Below are positions 17,368 to 26,988 of a DNA stretch of 38,434 nucleotides, piece by piece. The stretch is from an uncultured Chthonomonas sp. GTDB lineage: Bacteria > Armatimonadota > Chthonomonadetes > Chthonomonadales > CAJBBX01. Position numbers and translations under genes: made by a program. The stretch spans positions 1 through 38,434 of the forward strand of contig CAISJD010000161.1 of NCBI GenBank assembly GCA_903885605.1. The letters run 5' to 3'. The stretch's first letter is position 1. Each line of letters opens with the position of its first letter. The notes under the pieces were generated by a model. It was not told the origin of the DNA and did no database searches. It was given only the letters and a program-made list of their open reading frames with translations.

Positions 17368-19305
17368 TTACTTGGGGCCGGTCGGCAGGTCCGGTAGATC
17401 GAACCATCGGAGCATGCCCGGCAGCAGCAGCGCCTTGACGTTGTCGCTGTCGTAGAGCCGCTCCCCTACCCAGTCGGCGTAGGCCCTGGGTCCGTCGGTC
17501 ACCGTGACGCCGCCGATCCGCCCGTCCAGCGCCGCGGCCAGACGGCCGTAGACGCCGCACTTCCCCGACGCATGCAGGTCGATGCGCCCGACGTCGATCC
17601 GCGGGACGATGGCGGCCAAGTCCAGCGCCCGCAGCACGTCGTAAACGCGTAGCGCGCATAGACTATCACCCAGCCAGACAAGATCGTCCGAAAGCTTGTG
17701 GATCACTCCGTAGAAACCCTCGGCCGGATAGGCGTCGTTAAGCGGGAAGGGCTTCAGCGCACCCGTGCCGCTCACGTCGAGCACCATGACGGCCTGCCCG
17801 GCGGCACAGGCCGCACGGATGGCTTCGGCGTGAGAGGCCACACCGGAACACCCGCCGTCCCAGACCGCCAGCGTCAGCGGCGCATTGCCGGCGGCCTCGG
17901 CCGGGCGGAAGAGCAGCGAGTGGCCCATCAGCCCCTCCTGCGACCACCAGACGCGCGCCTCCACGGGGAGGCCCTCCCAGTCGGTGCGGAGGTAGACGCG
18001 TGGGTTAAGGTCACAGGGCCGGCGGTCACGCAAGACCTGCTCGCGGAGCCAATCGGTCGCTTCGGAGGAGAGGCCGGCGGACCGGCTAGCGGTCGCCTCA
18101 CGCAGACGGCCCAAGTTGGCCTCGAAGGCGAACTCCGCGCCATCGATCTCGCCCTGCACCTGTCCCGAGCGGGTACACCAGACCTCGGACGCCGGCAGCG
18201 GCTCCACGCGGGCCTCATCGACGACGACCTCCGCACCCAGCAGGTGGCGCGTGAAGAAGGCCGTGGCGGCGCGGGCCAGCGGCGGCGTGTAGGCGTGGCC
18301 GGAGACATCCTCTACCAGGTCGACGCACTCCTCGCGACCGAATAGGCCCCAGACACGCTTGCACCGCTGGACCGTGCGGCGGGCGCCCTCTATGGGGAAG
18401 AAATCGTCGGTCACGGCCAGGACGCGCACCGGCTTGGGCGCCATGGCCATGACGATGTCCTCATGGTCGCAGCCCGCGGCGGTGAAGCCGGGCCAGATCT
18501 GCTCGGCGTCCTGCGCGCCGCCGGTACGCTGGTAGGTGGCCCGGTTCATGATGAAGGTGCCCGGCGCGGCAGCGGCCAGGCGCGGGTCCAGCAGCATCAG
18601 GAGCGAGGACTGCGTGCCACCGCCGGAGTTGCCGGTGACGCCCAGCCGCGCGGCGTCGACCTCGGGGCGGGAGCAGAGGTAGTCGAGGCCGCGCATGGCG
18701 TCGTGGGCGAAGTAGCGGGCAAGGTAGTCGCCCAGCGGCACGCACTGGGCGCCGGCGTGGTCATGCTCGGGGCAGCAGGGGCCCACGGTGGCCGACTGCG
18801 TGGCGGCATCCCAGTAGCTGAGGCGCTCGCCCTGGCCGATGGGATCCTGCGCCAGCACGACGAGCCCGGCCAGCGCCAGCCGCTGGCAGACGGCCTGGTA
18901 CTCCGGGTACGCCTTGGCCGCCTCGGCGTGGCCGCAGAGGAAGAGCACCGCGCCGGTCGGCCCCGCGAGACCGGCGGGGAGGTAGAGGTTGGCGGTGACG
19001 TAATGGCGGGGCCGGGATTGGTAGATGACCTTCTCGATCTGGAATCCGTCGCGCTCGATGACGCCGGTGACCACGGGATCCAGCGGCGTGTCGGATGACG
19101 GCAAGCCTCCCAGCGATGCAGCCACCTGCGCGCGAACGCGGCTCTGCCGCTCGGCCACCTGGCCGGGCGTCGTCAGGGCGTCGCGGCCGGCATCGCCAGC
19201 GGCAAAGGCGAGCTCAGAGCGGCCGTAGACGTGGTTCTTCAGCTGGTCGCGGACATCGTAGAACCATTGGGCCGGCGAGAGCTGCGCGAGTTGCTCGAGG
19301 GTCAT
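17368..19305 (-). CDS. Alpha/beta hydrolase, acetyl-xylan-esterase-like, with a second hydrolase-like half
   Basis: A 645-residue cytoplasmic protein with no signal peptide. The first half (about 80-370) is an alpha/beta hydrolase: oxyanion-side GHAEAAKAYPEYQ segment, nucleophile elbow GNSGGG with Ser227, a likely acid in VTDDFFP near 305, and a likely histidine in VSGHAYTP near 346. The layout resembles carbohydrate esterases of the acetyl-xylan esterase/CE7-like group. The second half (about 440-640) also looks hydrolase-like, with LHASGKCGVYG where an elbow would be, but no normal G-x-S-x-G. AAGGAG 6 bp before the ATG is immediately followed by the stop of the GH35 gene. It ends the long leftward run and probably de-esterifies a sugar or oligosaccharide; substrate unknown. 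Confidence 0.75.
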   Translation of the reverse strand: MTLEQLAQLSPAQWFYDVRDQLKNHVYGRSELAFAAGDAGRDALTTPGQVAERQSRVRAQVAASLGGLPSSDTPLDPVVTGVIERDGFQIEKVIYQSRPRHYVTANLYLPAGLAGPTGAVLFLCGHAEAAKAYPEYQAVCQRLALAGLVVLAQDPIGQGERLSYWDAATQSATVGPCCPEHDHAGAQCVPLGDYLARYFAHDAMRGLDYLCSRPEVDAARLGVTGNSGGGTQSSLLMLLDPRLAAAAPGTFIMNRATYQRTGGAQDAEQIWPGFTAAGCDHEDIVMAMAPKPVRVLAVTDDFFPIEGARRTVQRCKRVWGLFGREECVDLVEDVSGHAYTPPLARAATAFFTRHLLGAEVVVDEARVEPLPASEVWCTRSGQVQGEIDGAEFAFEANLGRLREATASRSAGLSSEATDWLREQVLRDRRPCDLNPRVYLRTDWEGLPVEARVWWSQEGLMGHSLLFRPAEAAGNAPLTLAVWDGGCSGVASHAEAIRAACAAGQAVMVLDVSGTGALKPFPLNDAYPAEGFYGVIHKLSDDLVWLGDSLCALRVYDVLRALDLAAIVPRIDVGRIDLHASGKCGVYGRLAAALDGRIGGVTVTDGPRAYADWVGERLYDSDNVKALLLPGMLRWFDLPDLPTGPK

Positions 19306-19308
19306 GGT

Positions 19309-21096
19309 CTACTCCTTGGCCTGAGCCGACGGCGTGAAGAAGATCGGCTCCGCGACGCCGGCCATGGGGAACGGCCCCTCGCCGCTCAGGTCCAGCACGA
19401 GTACCGCGTTGCTCCCCTGCTTCAGCCAGACGCCGGGGCAGTAGAGCGACTGCTGCGGCCCCTCGCACCAGTAGCGGCCCAGGTGGCGGCCGTTCACCCA
19501 GACGTGCCCCATGCGCCAGGCGCTCATGTCCAGGAAGGTGTCCGCCGGTTCGTCGATCTGAAGGAGGCCGCGCCAGATGACCGGCCCATCGCCCGTCCGG
19601 GGGCCATAGGCGGCCGCGCCGGGATCGGCCAGCGGAATGGAGGTCGATGTCCATCCCAGCAGTTCGGCCCCGCCGAGGGCCACCGGGCCGATGATGCCCT
19701 TGCGCTCGCCCGGGAGCTTGGAGCCGAAGTTGATACGCCCGAGGTTCTCCACCAGCAACTCGAGCACGTCGCCGGGCTGCAGGGCCAGGTCGATCCCGTC
19801 ATCGACGTGGCGGCGGTCGAGGACGCCGACTGCGCGCCCATTCAGACGGACATGGGCATAGTCCCGCACGAGCCCCCCGCAGAGGCGGCCCGACGCCGGC
19901 GCCGTGGCGACATGGCGATAGAGCACGGTGCCGTAGGCCTGGTCCAGCGCCTCCATGCCGATGGGATGGTCGGCGGCCTCGGTCCGCACGCCGAGGGCCG
20001 CGAGGTCGGCGGCTCCGTCGAAGACGACCGGGTCCGTCGCGGCCAGTACAGGCGGCTCCGGCAACGGCGGCCACTCCTCCGATCCGGACGTGTGCCGCGC
20101 GATGGCGGCGCGAACGGCGTCGAACTTCGGCGTGGGCCTGCCGCACTCGTCCAGCGGCGCGTCAGTGTCGTATGAGGTCGTGTCGGGCTCGTAGGCGTCG
20201 CTGTAGTTAGCGCCGGCCATGAAGCCGAAGGTGGTGCCGCCGTGGACCATGTACAGGCTGAACGAGATGCCGCGCTCCAGCATCCAGTCGATGCCCTGGG
20301 CCACAGCATCGGGGCTGACGGCATGGTGCTCGTCGCGCCAGTGGTCGAACCAGCCGCCCCAGTACTCGCCGCACATGCGGGGCATCCCCTGACGGAAGCG
20401 GGCCAGTTCCGTGAACCCGGGCTCGGGGTCGCCGGCGCCGAAGTTGATGGCGGGCAACACGTCGGGTAGCGTTCCGCCGGTCAGCATGCCGTCCGAAGGT
20501 CCGTCGGCCGTGAAGAGCGGGCCCTCAAACCCCGCGTTACGCAGGCTGTCGCGGATGGCCGCCATGTACTCGTGATCGGCGGCGTACGAACCGTACTCAT
20601 TCTCCACCTGCGTCATGAGGATGGAGCCGCCCCTGGCCACCTCCAGCCCAGACACCTGACGACCCACCTCGCGCATGAAGCGGTCGGATGCTGCGAGGAA
20701 GCGGGGGTCGCTGCTGCGGATCACCATGTCCGGATCCTTCAGGAGCCACGCCGGTATCCCCCCCAGGTCCCACTCGGTGCAGACGTAGGGGCCGGGGCGC
20801 AGGAGCGTCCAGAGCCCCTCCTCGGCGGCAGTCCTGATGTACTCGGCCAGGTCCAGTTCGCCGGTGAAGTCGAACTCGCCCGGCCGGGGCTCGTGGAGGT
20901 TCCAGAAGACGTAGGTGCAGAGGGTGTTGAGGCCCATTGCCCGCATAGCCTGCATTCGCCGGCGCCAGTAGGGCTTCGGCACGCGCGGGTAGTGCATCTC
21001 TCCGGAGCGGATGACGAAGGGCCGACCGTCGAGCACAAATGTCTCACCCTCGATCCCGAAAGTATGCCGCCCGGACGCAGGGCTTGGTTCCCTCAT
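19309..21096 (-). CDS. Beta-galactosidase, glycoside hydrolase family 35
   Basis: A 595-residue GH35 enzyme that should release terminal beta-galactose with retention. The N-terminal barrel has SGEMHYPR (31-38), GLNTLCTYVFWNLHEP (55-70), acid/base Glu167 in QVENEYGS and nucleophile Glu244 in CGEYWGGWFDHW. C-terminal beta-sandwich domains follow (about 340-590), with the GRYW segment typical of the family. No signal peptide is present, so it would act in the cytoplasm on imported oligosaccharides. GGGAGG lies 7-8 bp before the ATG. It sits between the oxidoreductase gene upstream and the esterase-like gene 3 bp downstream, indicating co-transcription. GH35 also includes exo-beta-glucosaminidases, so the sugar specificity is not certain. 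Confidence 0.93.
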   Translation of the reverse strand: MREPSPASGRHTFGIEGETFVLDGRPFVIRSGEMHYPRVPKPYWRRRMQAMRAMGLNTLCTYVFWNLHEPRPGEFDFTGELDLAEYIRTAAEEGLWTLLRPGPYVCTEWDLGGIPAWLLKDPDMVIRSSDPRFLAASDRFMREVGRQVSGLEVARGGSILMTQVENEYGSYAADHEYMAAIRDSLRNAGFEGPLFTADGPSDGMLTGGTLPDVLPAINFGAGDPEPGFTELARFRQGMPRMCGEYWGGWFDHWRDEHHAVSPDAVAQGIDWMLERGISFSLYMVHGGTTFGFMAGANYSDAYEPDTTSYDTDAPLDECGRPTPKFDAVRAAIARHTSGSEEWPPLPEPPVLAATDPVVFDGAADLAALGVRTEAADHPIGMEALDQAYGTVLYRHVATAPASGRLCGGLVRDYAHVRLNGRAVGVLDRRHVDDGIDLALQPGDVLELLVENLGRINFGSKLPGERKGIIGPVALGGAELLGWTSTSIPLADPGAAAYGPRTGDGPVIWRGLLQIDEPADTFLDMSAWRMGHVWVNGRHLGRYWCEGPQQSLYCPGVWLKQGSNAVLVLDLSGEGPFPMAGVAEPIFFTPSAQAKE

Positions 21097-21149
21097 GACG
21101 CAGCCTCCCTTGTTGGCCGCAGGCGGCGCGACCGCCGCGGCCGCGTGTC

Positions 21150-22250
<1,101 letters not shown>

Positions 22251-22274
22251 GGCTCTGCCTCCCTGCCCTGCCGG

Positions 22275-23348
22275 CTACTCGTAACTGCCCAGTTCACGGG
22301 CCAGCCCAATGATATGCCTGAAGCCCTCCAGACTGACGGTGGACGGCACAGAGTGGTCTGACGAGAAGATGTAGCCGCCGTCCTTCTTGAGGTGCGGCAT
22401 GACGCGGCGCATCTCCTCCTCGATGGCGGGGAGGTCATCCCACAGGACGGCGTTGATGCCGCCGTGGAGGGTCAGCTTGTCGCCCCACTTCTGCTTGATG
22501 GCCACCGGGTCCATGCCCGCCTTCACCTCCAGCGGGTTCAGTCCGTCCATGCCGATGCCGACGAGCTCGGGCAGGAACGGATTGATGTCGCCGCACGAAT
22601 GGAGGTGCGCCACGGCGCCGTGGGCGTGGGCCCACTCCACCGCGCGCTGATGCACGGGCTTGAGGAGGCGCCGATAGGTGGCGACGGAGAAGAACTGGTT
22701 CTTCTTGAACCCCATGTCATCGGGCCAGGTGACGCAGTCGAAGTGATAGCCGGCGTCCCAGACCTGGTCGAGCAGCGCCAGGTTCACCTCGAGGAAGTGG
22801 CTGAACATATCCTGCATCCACTCGGGCTCCTCCACGAGGGCCATGAGGACGCGCTCGGTGCCGACGGTCCAGGAGTGGGTGATGTCGAAGCCGAACCAGA
22901 GGCCCGCCTGTATCCAGGAGCCCTCCTCGCGCCATCGGGCGTAGTTGGCCTTGAGATGGTCCCAGGGGATGCGGTCGGGCGTGGGCGTCATGCGGGCCTT
23001 GGCCTCACGCCAGCTGTCCGGGTCCTTGATGACGAAGTCGAGGAACTCCGGCACGCCGCCCGCGTGCTTCCAGTTCCGCATCTTGGCGCCGTACGAGGAG
23101 ACGTGGACGACGTACTCGTCGGTCTCCTCGATGACGTGGGCCGGGTAGCGCGGACTGATGTCGACGCCGATCCCCGCCACCTTGTCGAGGTCGAAGTAGT
23201 CGACATAGCTGACGTCCGCGGGCATCCCCTCGGACTGCCAGCGCTCGATGGTGGCGCCCCAGGGCCCGTCGATGATCGGCACCCGGTCGGCTTCCTTGTG
23301 GTCGTACATGCGGCGGAACCGCTCACGGGACGTCAGCTTGGCGGACAT
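22275..23348 (-). CDS. URO-D-family protein, putative methyltransferase (His-x-Cys site present)
   Basis: A 357-residue uroporphyrinogen-decarboxylase-fold protein. In this superfamily the haem enzyme decarboxylates, while MtaA/MtbA/MtvA-type members transfer methyl groups between substrates, corrinoid proteins and thiols using a zinc site. Here LHSCGD (249-254) gives His250 and Cys252, the first part of that site; SSDHSVP (329-335) near the C terminus may supply another ligand. The genomic setting, close to a corrinoid protein and homocysteine methyltransferase and away from haem genes, argues for methyl transfer. ATG at 23348 is chosen because GGAGG lies 7 bp upstream; the longer open frame is not conserved-looking. 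It is 25 bp before the oxidoreductase gene. Role in haem synthesis is unlikely. Confidence 0.8.
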   Translation of the reverse strand: MSAKLTSRERFRRMYDHKEADRVPIIDGPWGATIERWQSEGMPADVSYVDYFDLDKVAGIGVDISPRYPAHVIEETDEYVVHVSSYGAKMRNWKHAGGVPEFLDFVIKDPDSWREAKARMTPTPDRIPWDHLKANYARWREEGSWIQAGLWFGFDITHSWTVGTERVLMALVEEPEWMQDMFSHFLEVNLALLDQVWDAGYHFDCVTWPDDMGFKKNQFFSVATYRRLLKPVHQRAVEWAHAHGAVAHLHSCGDINPFLPELVGIGMDGLNPLEVKAGMDPVAIKQKWGDKLTLHGGINAVLWDDLPAIEEEMRRVMPHLKKDGGYIFSSDHSVPSTVSLEGFRHIIGLARELGSYE

Positions 23349-23368
23349 GCAACCCTCCTTACGGCAAC

Positions 23369-24112
23369 CTAGCGGGCCGAGACTTCCAGCCCTTCGCCGT
23401 CGATCATCACGTTGACGCCGGCCTTCATGTTGGCCGGGTCGCGCACCCACGCCAGGTAGTGGCAGAGACGCTCGGCGCAGTTGATGCTGTTATGGGCCAG
23501 CACCAGCGCACCGGGGCTGAGCCGATCGTAGCAGGCCTGCAGGATCTCCAGGTAGATGCCCTTGCCGCGGGCGGCGTCGCCGTCAGCGTCGAGGTAGAGC
23601 AGGTCGATGGGGCCGGGATGGTCGCGGGCAACGTCCACGGCATCGGCGGCGATGATCCTGGCCACTCCGGTGGGATCGATGCGGCGCACGTTCCGCTCGG
23701 CGCGCTCGGCTTCATCGGGCTTGATCTCGATGCCCAGCAGCTCCTTCGCCTCGTAGCAGGCGCCCGGCCCCGCGCCGGCGCCGGCGTTCGAGAAGAAGGT
23801 GTTGCCGCAGAAGACGCCCGCGGCCACCATGACGGCCGGCTTACGGATGGCGTTCAGGGCGTAGAGGAGGCGCTGCATACGCGGTGTGATGGCCGTCCAG
23901 GGGATCTCGAACTGCTCCGCCACGGCCGCGCGATGGGCCAGGAAGCGATCATGGTCATACCCCACGGCATCGATGATGCCCTGCCCGCGCAACGTGGCCA
24001 GCACGTCGTCCACCGTGGCGATCTCGCGCTCGGCGGGCTCGACCTGGCGGTGCGGGTCGTCGTAGACCATCTTGTACTCGGTCCAGTCGCTGGACCGATG
24101 CTCGATTGCCAC
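23369..24112 (-). CDS. Class I SAM-dependent methyltransferase-like protein
   Basis: A 247-residue protein with a Rossmann-type methyltransferase core. The SAM-binding motif I region is at about 94-106 (MVAAGVFCGNTF), an acidic second strand follows at GIEIKPDEAERAE (127-139), then the AADAVDV segment, and LLYLDADGD (171-179), which resembles the metal/substrate aspartates of catechol-O-methyltransferase-like enzymes. About 80 residues precede the core. The start is GTG at 24112 with GAGGAG 7 bp upstream. It lies between the DUF1638 gene and a URO-D-family gene in the leftward run. Substrate is unknown; a role in modifying or handling the methylated compound metabolised by the cluster is inference. 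Confidence 0.7.
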   Translation of the reverse strand: MAIEHRSSDWTEYKMVYDDPHRQVEPAEREIATVDDVLATLRGQGIIDAVGYDHDRFLAHRAAVAEQFEIPWTAITPRMQRLLYALNAIRKPAVMVAAGVFCGNTFFSNAGAGAGPGACYEAKELLGIEIKPDEAERAERNVRRIDPTGVARIIAADAVDVARDHPGPIDLLYLDADGDAARGKGIYLEILQACYDRLSPGALVLAHNSINCAERLCHYLAWVRDPANMKAGVNVMIDGEGLEVSAR

Positions 24113-24149
24113 TCGGCGTCTCCTCGCTTGGGTTGTGCCCCGGAGGGCG

Positions 24150-24890
24150 TTACACGGTGATGCTGATCACGTCGGAGCCGTGGCTGGCCGCAATGGACTG
24201 CCCCGGCGGCACGACCAGGAAGTCGGCCTCGTCCCACCTGCCTTCCAGCAGGTCGCGGAAGAGCCGCATGTCGCCATCGACGCGGGTGAAGCTCCAGCCG
24301 CGGGCGTCGGCATCGTTGCGGCTCTGCTCTTCGAAGGCCGCGTCGCTACCAAGGCCCATGGCGATGTAAGCGATGCCTGAGTAGTTGCGCGTCGTGTTGC
24401 AGAGCATATCGAAGAGGTACTTGGCATTGTCTTCGCCGTACTTCTCCACTAGCTCCTGGTACTGGCTGTCCATTCCCATCTGGTGCGACACGGAGAGCTG
24501 CTGCAGCTCGCCGGCGTCCTGGCCGCGCTCGATCCATCCAGCGGTATGGAAGTAGACGCCCGGGTTGGCATGGAAGAAGTCGTGGTACCGCTCCTTGCTG
24601 CCGAGGAAGAGCGTGATGCAGTCGTGGGCGCGGGGCACCACTAGCGGGATACCACGGGCCTTGAGGCCGGCGATGCCGTTGTTGCAGAGGGCGTATCCGA
24701 GGACGACGGCGTCATATTGCGCCTCGTCCACGGCATCGACCATCTCCTGCATACGCGCCAACATGCCGGGTGCGCCGATATCGTGCAGCCCCTTGGGCGC
24801 GAACTGAACATCGACGGTATGGGGCGTATCCGCAATAGCCTGGCAGAGCTCGCGGAACAGCACTTCGCACGCGATCAGCTTGAGACGCAC
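24150..24890 (-). CDS. DUF1638-family protein
   Basis: A 246-residue soluble protein of the DUF1638 type, judged from the N-terminal LKLIACEVLFREL, GYALCNNG (65-72) and HDCITLFLG (89-97) with a following YFHTAGWIE segment. No enzyme activity is established for the family as far as I know, but members often lie near corrinoid proteins and URO-D or trimethylamine-type methyltransferases, as here. Conserved cysteines at 8, 69 and 91 could bind metal or cofactor; this is speculation. GTG at 24890 is chosen because AAGGAG lies 9 bp upstream. It is 22 bp after the homocysteine methyltransferase gene, which supports joint expression. Confidence 0.72.
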   Translation of the reverse strand: MRLKLIACEVLFRELCQAIADTPHTVDVQFAPKGLHDIGAPGMLARMQEMVDAVDEAQYDAVVLGYALCNNGIAGLKARGIPLVVPRAHDCITLFLGSKERYHDFFHANPGVYFHTAGWIERGQDAGELQQLSVSHQMGMDSQYQELVEKYGEDNAKYLFDMLCNTTRNYSGIAYIAMGLGSDAAFEEQSRNDADARGWSFTRVDGDMRLFRDLLEGRWDEADFLVVPPGQSIAASHGSDVISITV

Positions 24891-24912
24891 CTGATGGTAC
24901 TCCTTACCTGTC

Positions 24913-25788
24913 CTACCCACGCAACGCCGCGACGACGGCGCTGATGGCCGCCGGCGTGGAACCGCAGCACCCGCCGATGAAGGCCGCCCCCGCGTCGCGC
25001 AGCAGCAGCGACTGGGCGGCGAACTCCTGCGCGCCCACATCGTAGATCGTGCCCTCGGCGGTCTGGCGAGGCATGCCGGCGTTGGCCTTGGCCCAGACTG
25101 GGAGCGACCCGGCAGCCGTGCATTCGTTCACCACAGCGACCATCTGCTCAGGCCCCATGCCGCAGTTGGCGCCGACGGCCGATGCGCCGGCCTCGGTGAG
25201 CCGCTTGACGCAGGCGGCGACGGTCTCGCCCATGAGGGTGCGGAAGCCTCGCGCTCCACGCTGGTAGGTCATACTGGCCACCACCGGCAGGCCCACGGCC
25301 ACACCCGCGGCGACAGCCTCCGCGGCTTCGGCGAGGTCGCTCATGGTCTCAACCAGGAGGGCGTCGGCCCCGCCGTCGCGCAGGGCGGCTGCCTGCTCAA
25401 GGTAGACCTCCCGGGCCTCCTCGGCGCTGATCTCGCCCACGGCCAGCATCTTGCCGGTGGGACCCATGGAGGCGAAGACCCTGGCGCCCGCGGCCGCGGC
25501 GGCTCGGCGGGAGATCTCGACGCCCGCCACGTTGATCTCGGCGACCTTGTCTCCCAGTCCGTGCCGCTCCAAGAGCACACGGTTGGCGCCGAAGGTGTTG
25601 GTCAGGATCACCTGGCTGCCCGCCGCCACGTAGGCCGCGGCCACCTGCTCGACCAGGTCGGCGTGGTCCAGGTTCCACGGATCCGGGGCGTCGCCCACGG
25701 CCAGGCCGCGCATCTGAAGCTGGGTGCCCCACGCGCCGTCGGTGACGACGGGCTTGGCGAGGCTGAGTTCGGTCACTATGTTGGTCAT
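24913..25788 (-). CDS. Homocysteine S-methyltransferase domain protein
   Basis: A 291-residue protein made up only of the homocysteine-binding barrel found at the N terminus of cobalamin-dependent methionine synthase (MetH) and in betaine- and S-methylmethionine-homocysteine methyltransferases. Early GAWGTQL and TNTFGANR are family segments, and the zinc-thiolate cysteines are Cys209 (GANCG) and Cys274/Cys275 (GGCCGS). It should activate homocysteine, or another thiol, as methyl acceptor. It lacks the pterin, corrinoid and activation domains of MetH, but a separate corrinoid protein is encoded 2.4 kb upstream in the same run. GGAGG is 6 bp before the ATG, and the start overlaps the stop of the upstream URO-D gene by 4 bp, implying translational coupling. 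Confidence 0.9.
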   Translation of the reverse strand: MTNIVTELSLAKPVVTDGAWGTQLQMRGLAVGDAPDPWNLDHADLVEQVAAAYVAAGSQVILTNTFGANRVLLERHGLGDKVAEINVAGVEISRRAAAAAGARVFASMGPTGKMLAVGEISAEEAREVYLEQAAALRDGGADALLVETMSDLAEAAEAVAAGVAVGLPVVASMTYQRGARGFRTLMGETVAACVKRLTEAGASAVGANCGMGPEQMVAVVNECTAAGSLPVWAKANAGMPRQTAEGTIYDVGAQEFAAQSLLLRDAGAAFIGGCCGSTPAAISAVVAALRG

Positions 25789-26984
25789 GCTGATCCTCCA
25801 TTATCGGTCTTCAGGGAGCCCATGGCACGCCCGACGCGGACCATGGCCTCCAGGTTCTCAATCGGCGTTTCCGGGGCCATGTTGTTGCCCTCACGGAGCA
25901 CGAACAGGCCGCCGTCGCGGACGCCAGACAGCATGATGCGCCGCACCTCGGCCTCCACGTCGGCGGGTGTGCCGTGGCGCAGGAGGGCAACGTGCGGCCC
26001 GCCCTGTATACGGACGCCCGTTCCCAACTGCGCACGCAGGCCGGCGAAGTCGACCGGGAAGCCGGTATCGAACGACTGGATGCCCAGTTCGTCGCGGAGC
26101 GTAACGAAATGGCGGGTGGCATCGCCGCAGAGGTGGATGCTGCGCATCTTGCCGGTGCCGAACCGGTCGTAGAGGCGGCGGTGGTAGGGCAGCACGTGCT
26201 CGCGGTACATGCGGGTCGAGATGAGCGCGATGCTGTCGTCGGCCATGCCGAAGCTATCCTGCGGCACTGGCACGCCGAAGCGGGTACGCCAGGCCTCCAT
26301 GCGCGTCGCGATCGCCTCGGTCATGAACGACATCAGCGCATGGAAACGCTCGGGCTCGGCGGCCAGGAGCGTGCAAAGGACATCGGGGCCGAAGAGGCTG
26401 CAGCCCACAGTGAAGGGGCCATCGCTGCCCATGCCACACCCGTAGGTCGGCGCCTGCACCGGGAGGCCCAGGTAGGTCTCCGACGCCGCCAACTCGCAGA
26501 AGCGCTCGTGGTACTCGATGGCGCGACCCATGACGCCGTCGAACGGCCCGGGGATACCGCGCTCCATCAGGGCCTCGGGCCGCTCGGCATACGCCGGGGT
26601 GGCGTCCGGCACCTCGCCGCTGCGGTACTCCACCGGGCAGCCGAACCACGAGGCCTCGGAGTAGTTCTGGAAGTCGGGGTAGACCGCCCACGCGGCGGGA
26701 GCGCCCAGTTCCGTGCCCTGGTCCACGTTGTGGCGGAACCAGCGCTGGAAGCCGAGCTGGGCGCGGAACATCGTCTCCGGGTTCTCGCTGTACTCACGGA
26801 AGGTCATGCCGTCCGGGTTGGCGCCACGCTCCTTCAGGAAGAAGCGCGTGCCGATGCCCAGGATGACCGGCGTGCGGCTGGGCGACCCGTCCCAGTAGCC
26901 GCGCCATAGCTCGGAGACCGCAGCGTTGTGTGCGGCGAAATCCTTGCCGGCGAGGCGATCACCCGGCTGCAGCGCTGCAGTCAT
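25785..26984 (-). CDS. URO-D-family protein, putative corrinoid methyltransferase (one metal ligand replaced)
   Basis: A 399-residue URO-D-fold protein resembling MtaA/MtbA-type methyltransferases. HLCGD (284-288) supplies His284 and Cys286 of the zinc site. Near the C terminus, where methylcobamide:thiol methyltransferases usually have Gly-Cys before P-x-TP, this protein reads EGNNMAPETP (365-374), so the third ligand cysteine is replaced by asparagine. It may therefore act on the methyl donor or use a different ligand rather than activate a thiol. Its gene overlaps the homocysteine methyltransferase gene by 4 bp and follows the third URO-D-like gene by 4 bp, so these three are tightly coupled. 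GGGAGG lies about 9 bp before the ATG. Confidence 0.82.
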   Translation of the reverse strand: MTAALQPGDRLAGKDFAAHNAAVSELWRGYWDGSPSRTPVILGIGTRFFLKERGANPDGMTFREYSENPETMFRAQLGFQRWFRHNVDQGTELGAPAAWAVYPDFQNYSEASWFGCPVEYRSGEVPDATPAYAERPEALMERGIPGPFDGVMGRAIEYHERFCELAASETYLGLPVQAPTYGCGMGSDGPFTVGCSLFGPDVLCTLLAAEPERFHALMSFMTEAIATRMEAWRTRFGVPVPQDSFGMADDSIALISTRMYREHVLPYHRRLYDRFGTGKMRSIHLCGDATRHFVTLRDELGIQSFDTGFPVDFAGLRAQLGTGVRIQGGPHVALLRHGTPADVEAEVRRIMLSGVRDGGLFVLREGNNMAPETPIENLEAMVRVGRAMGSLKTDNGGSA

Positions 26985-26988
26985 CGGC

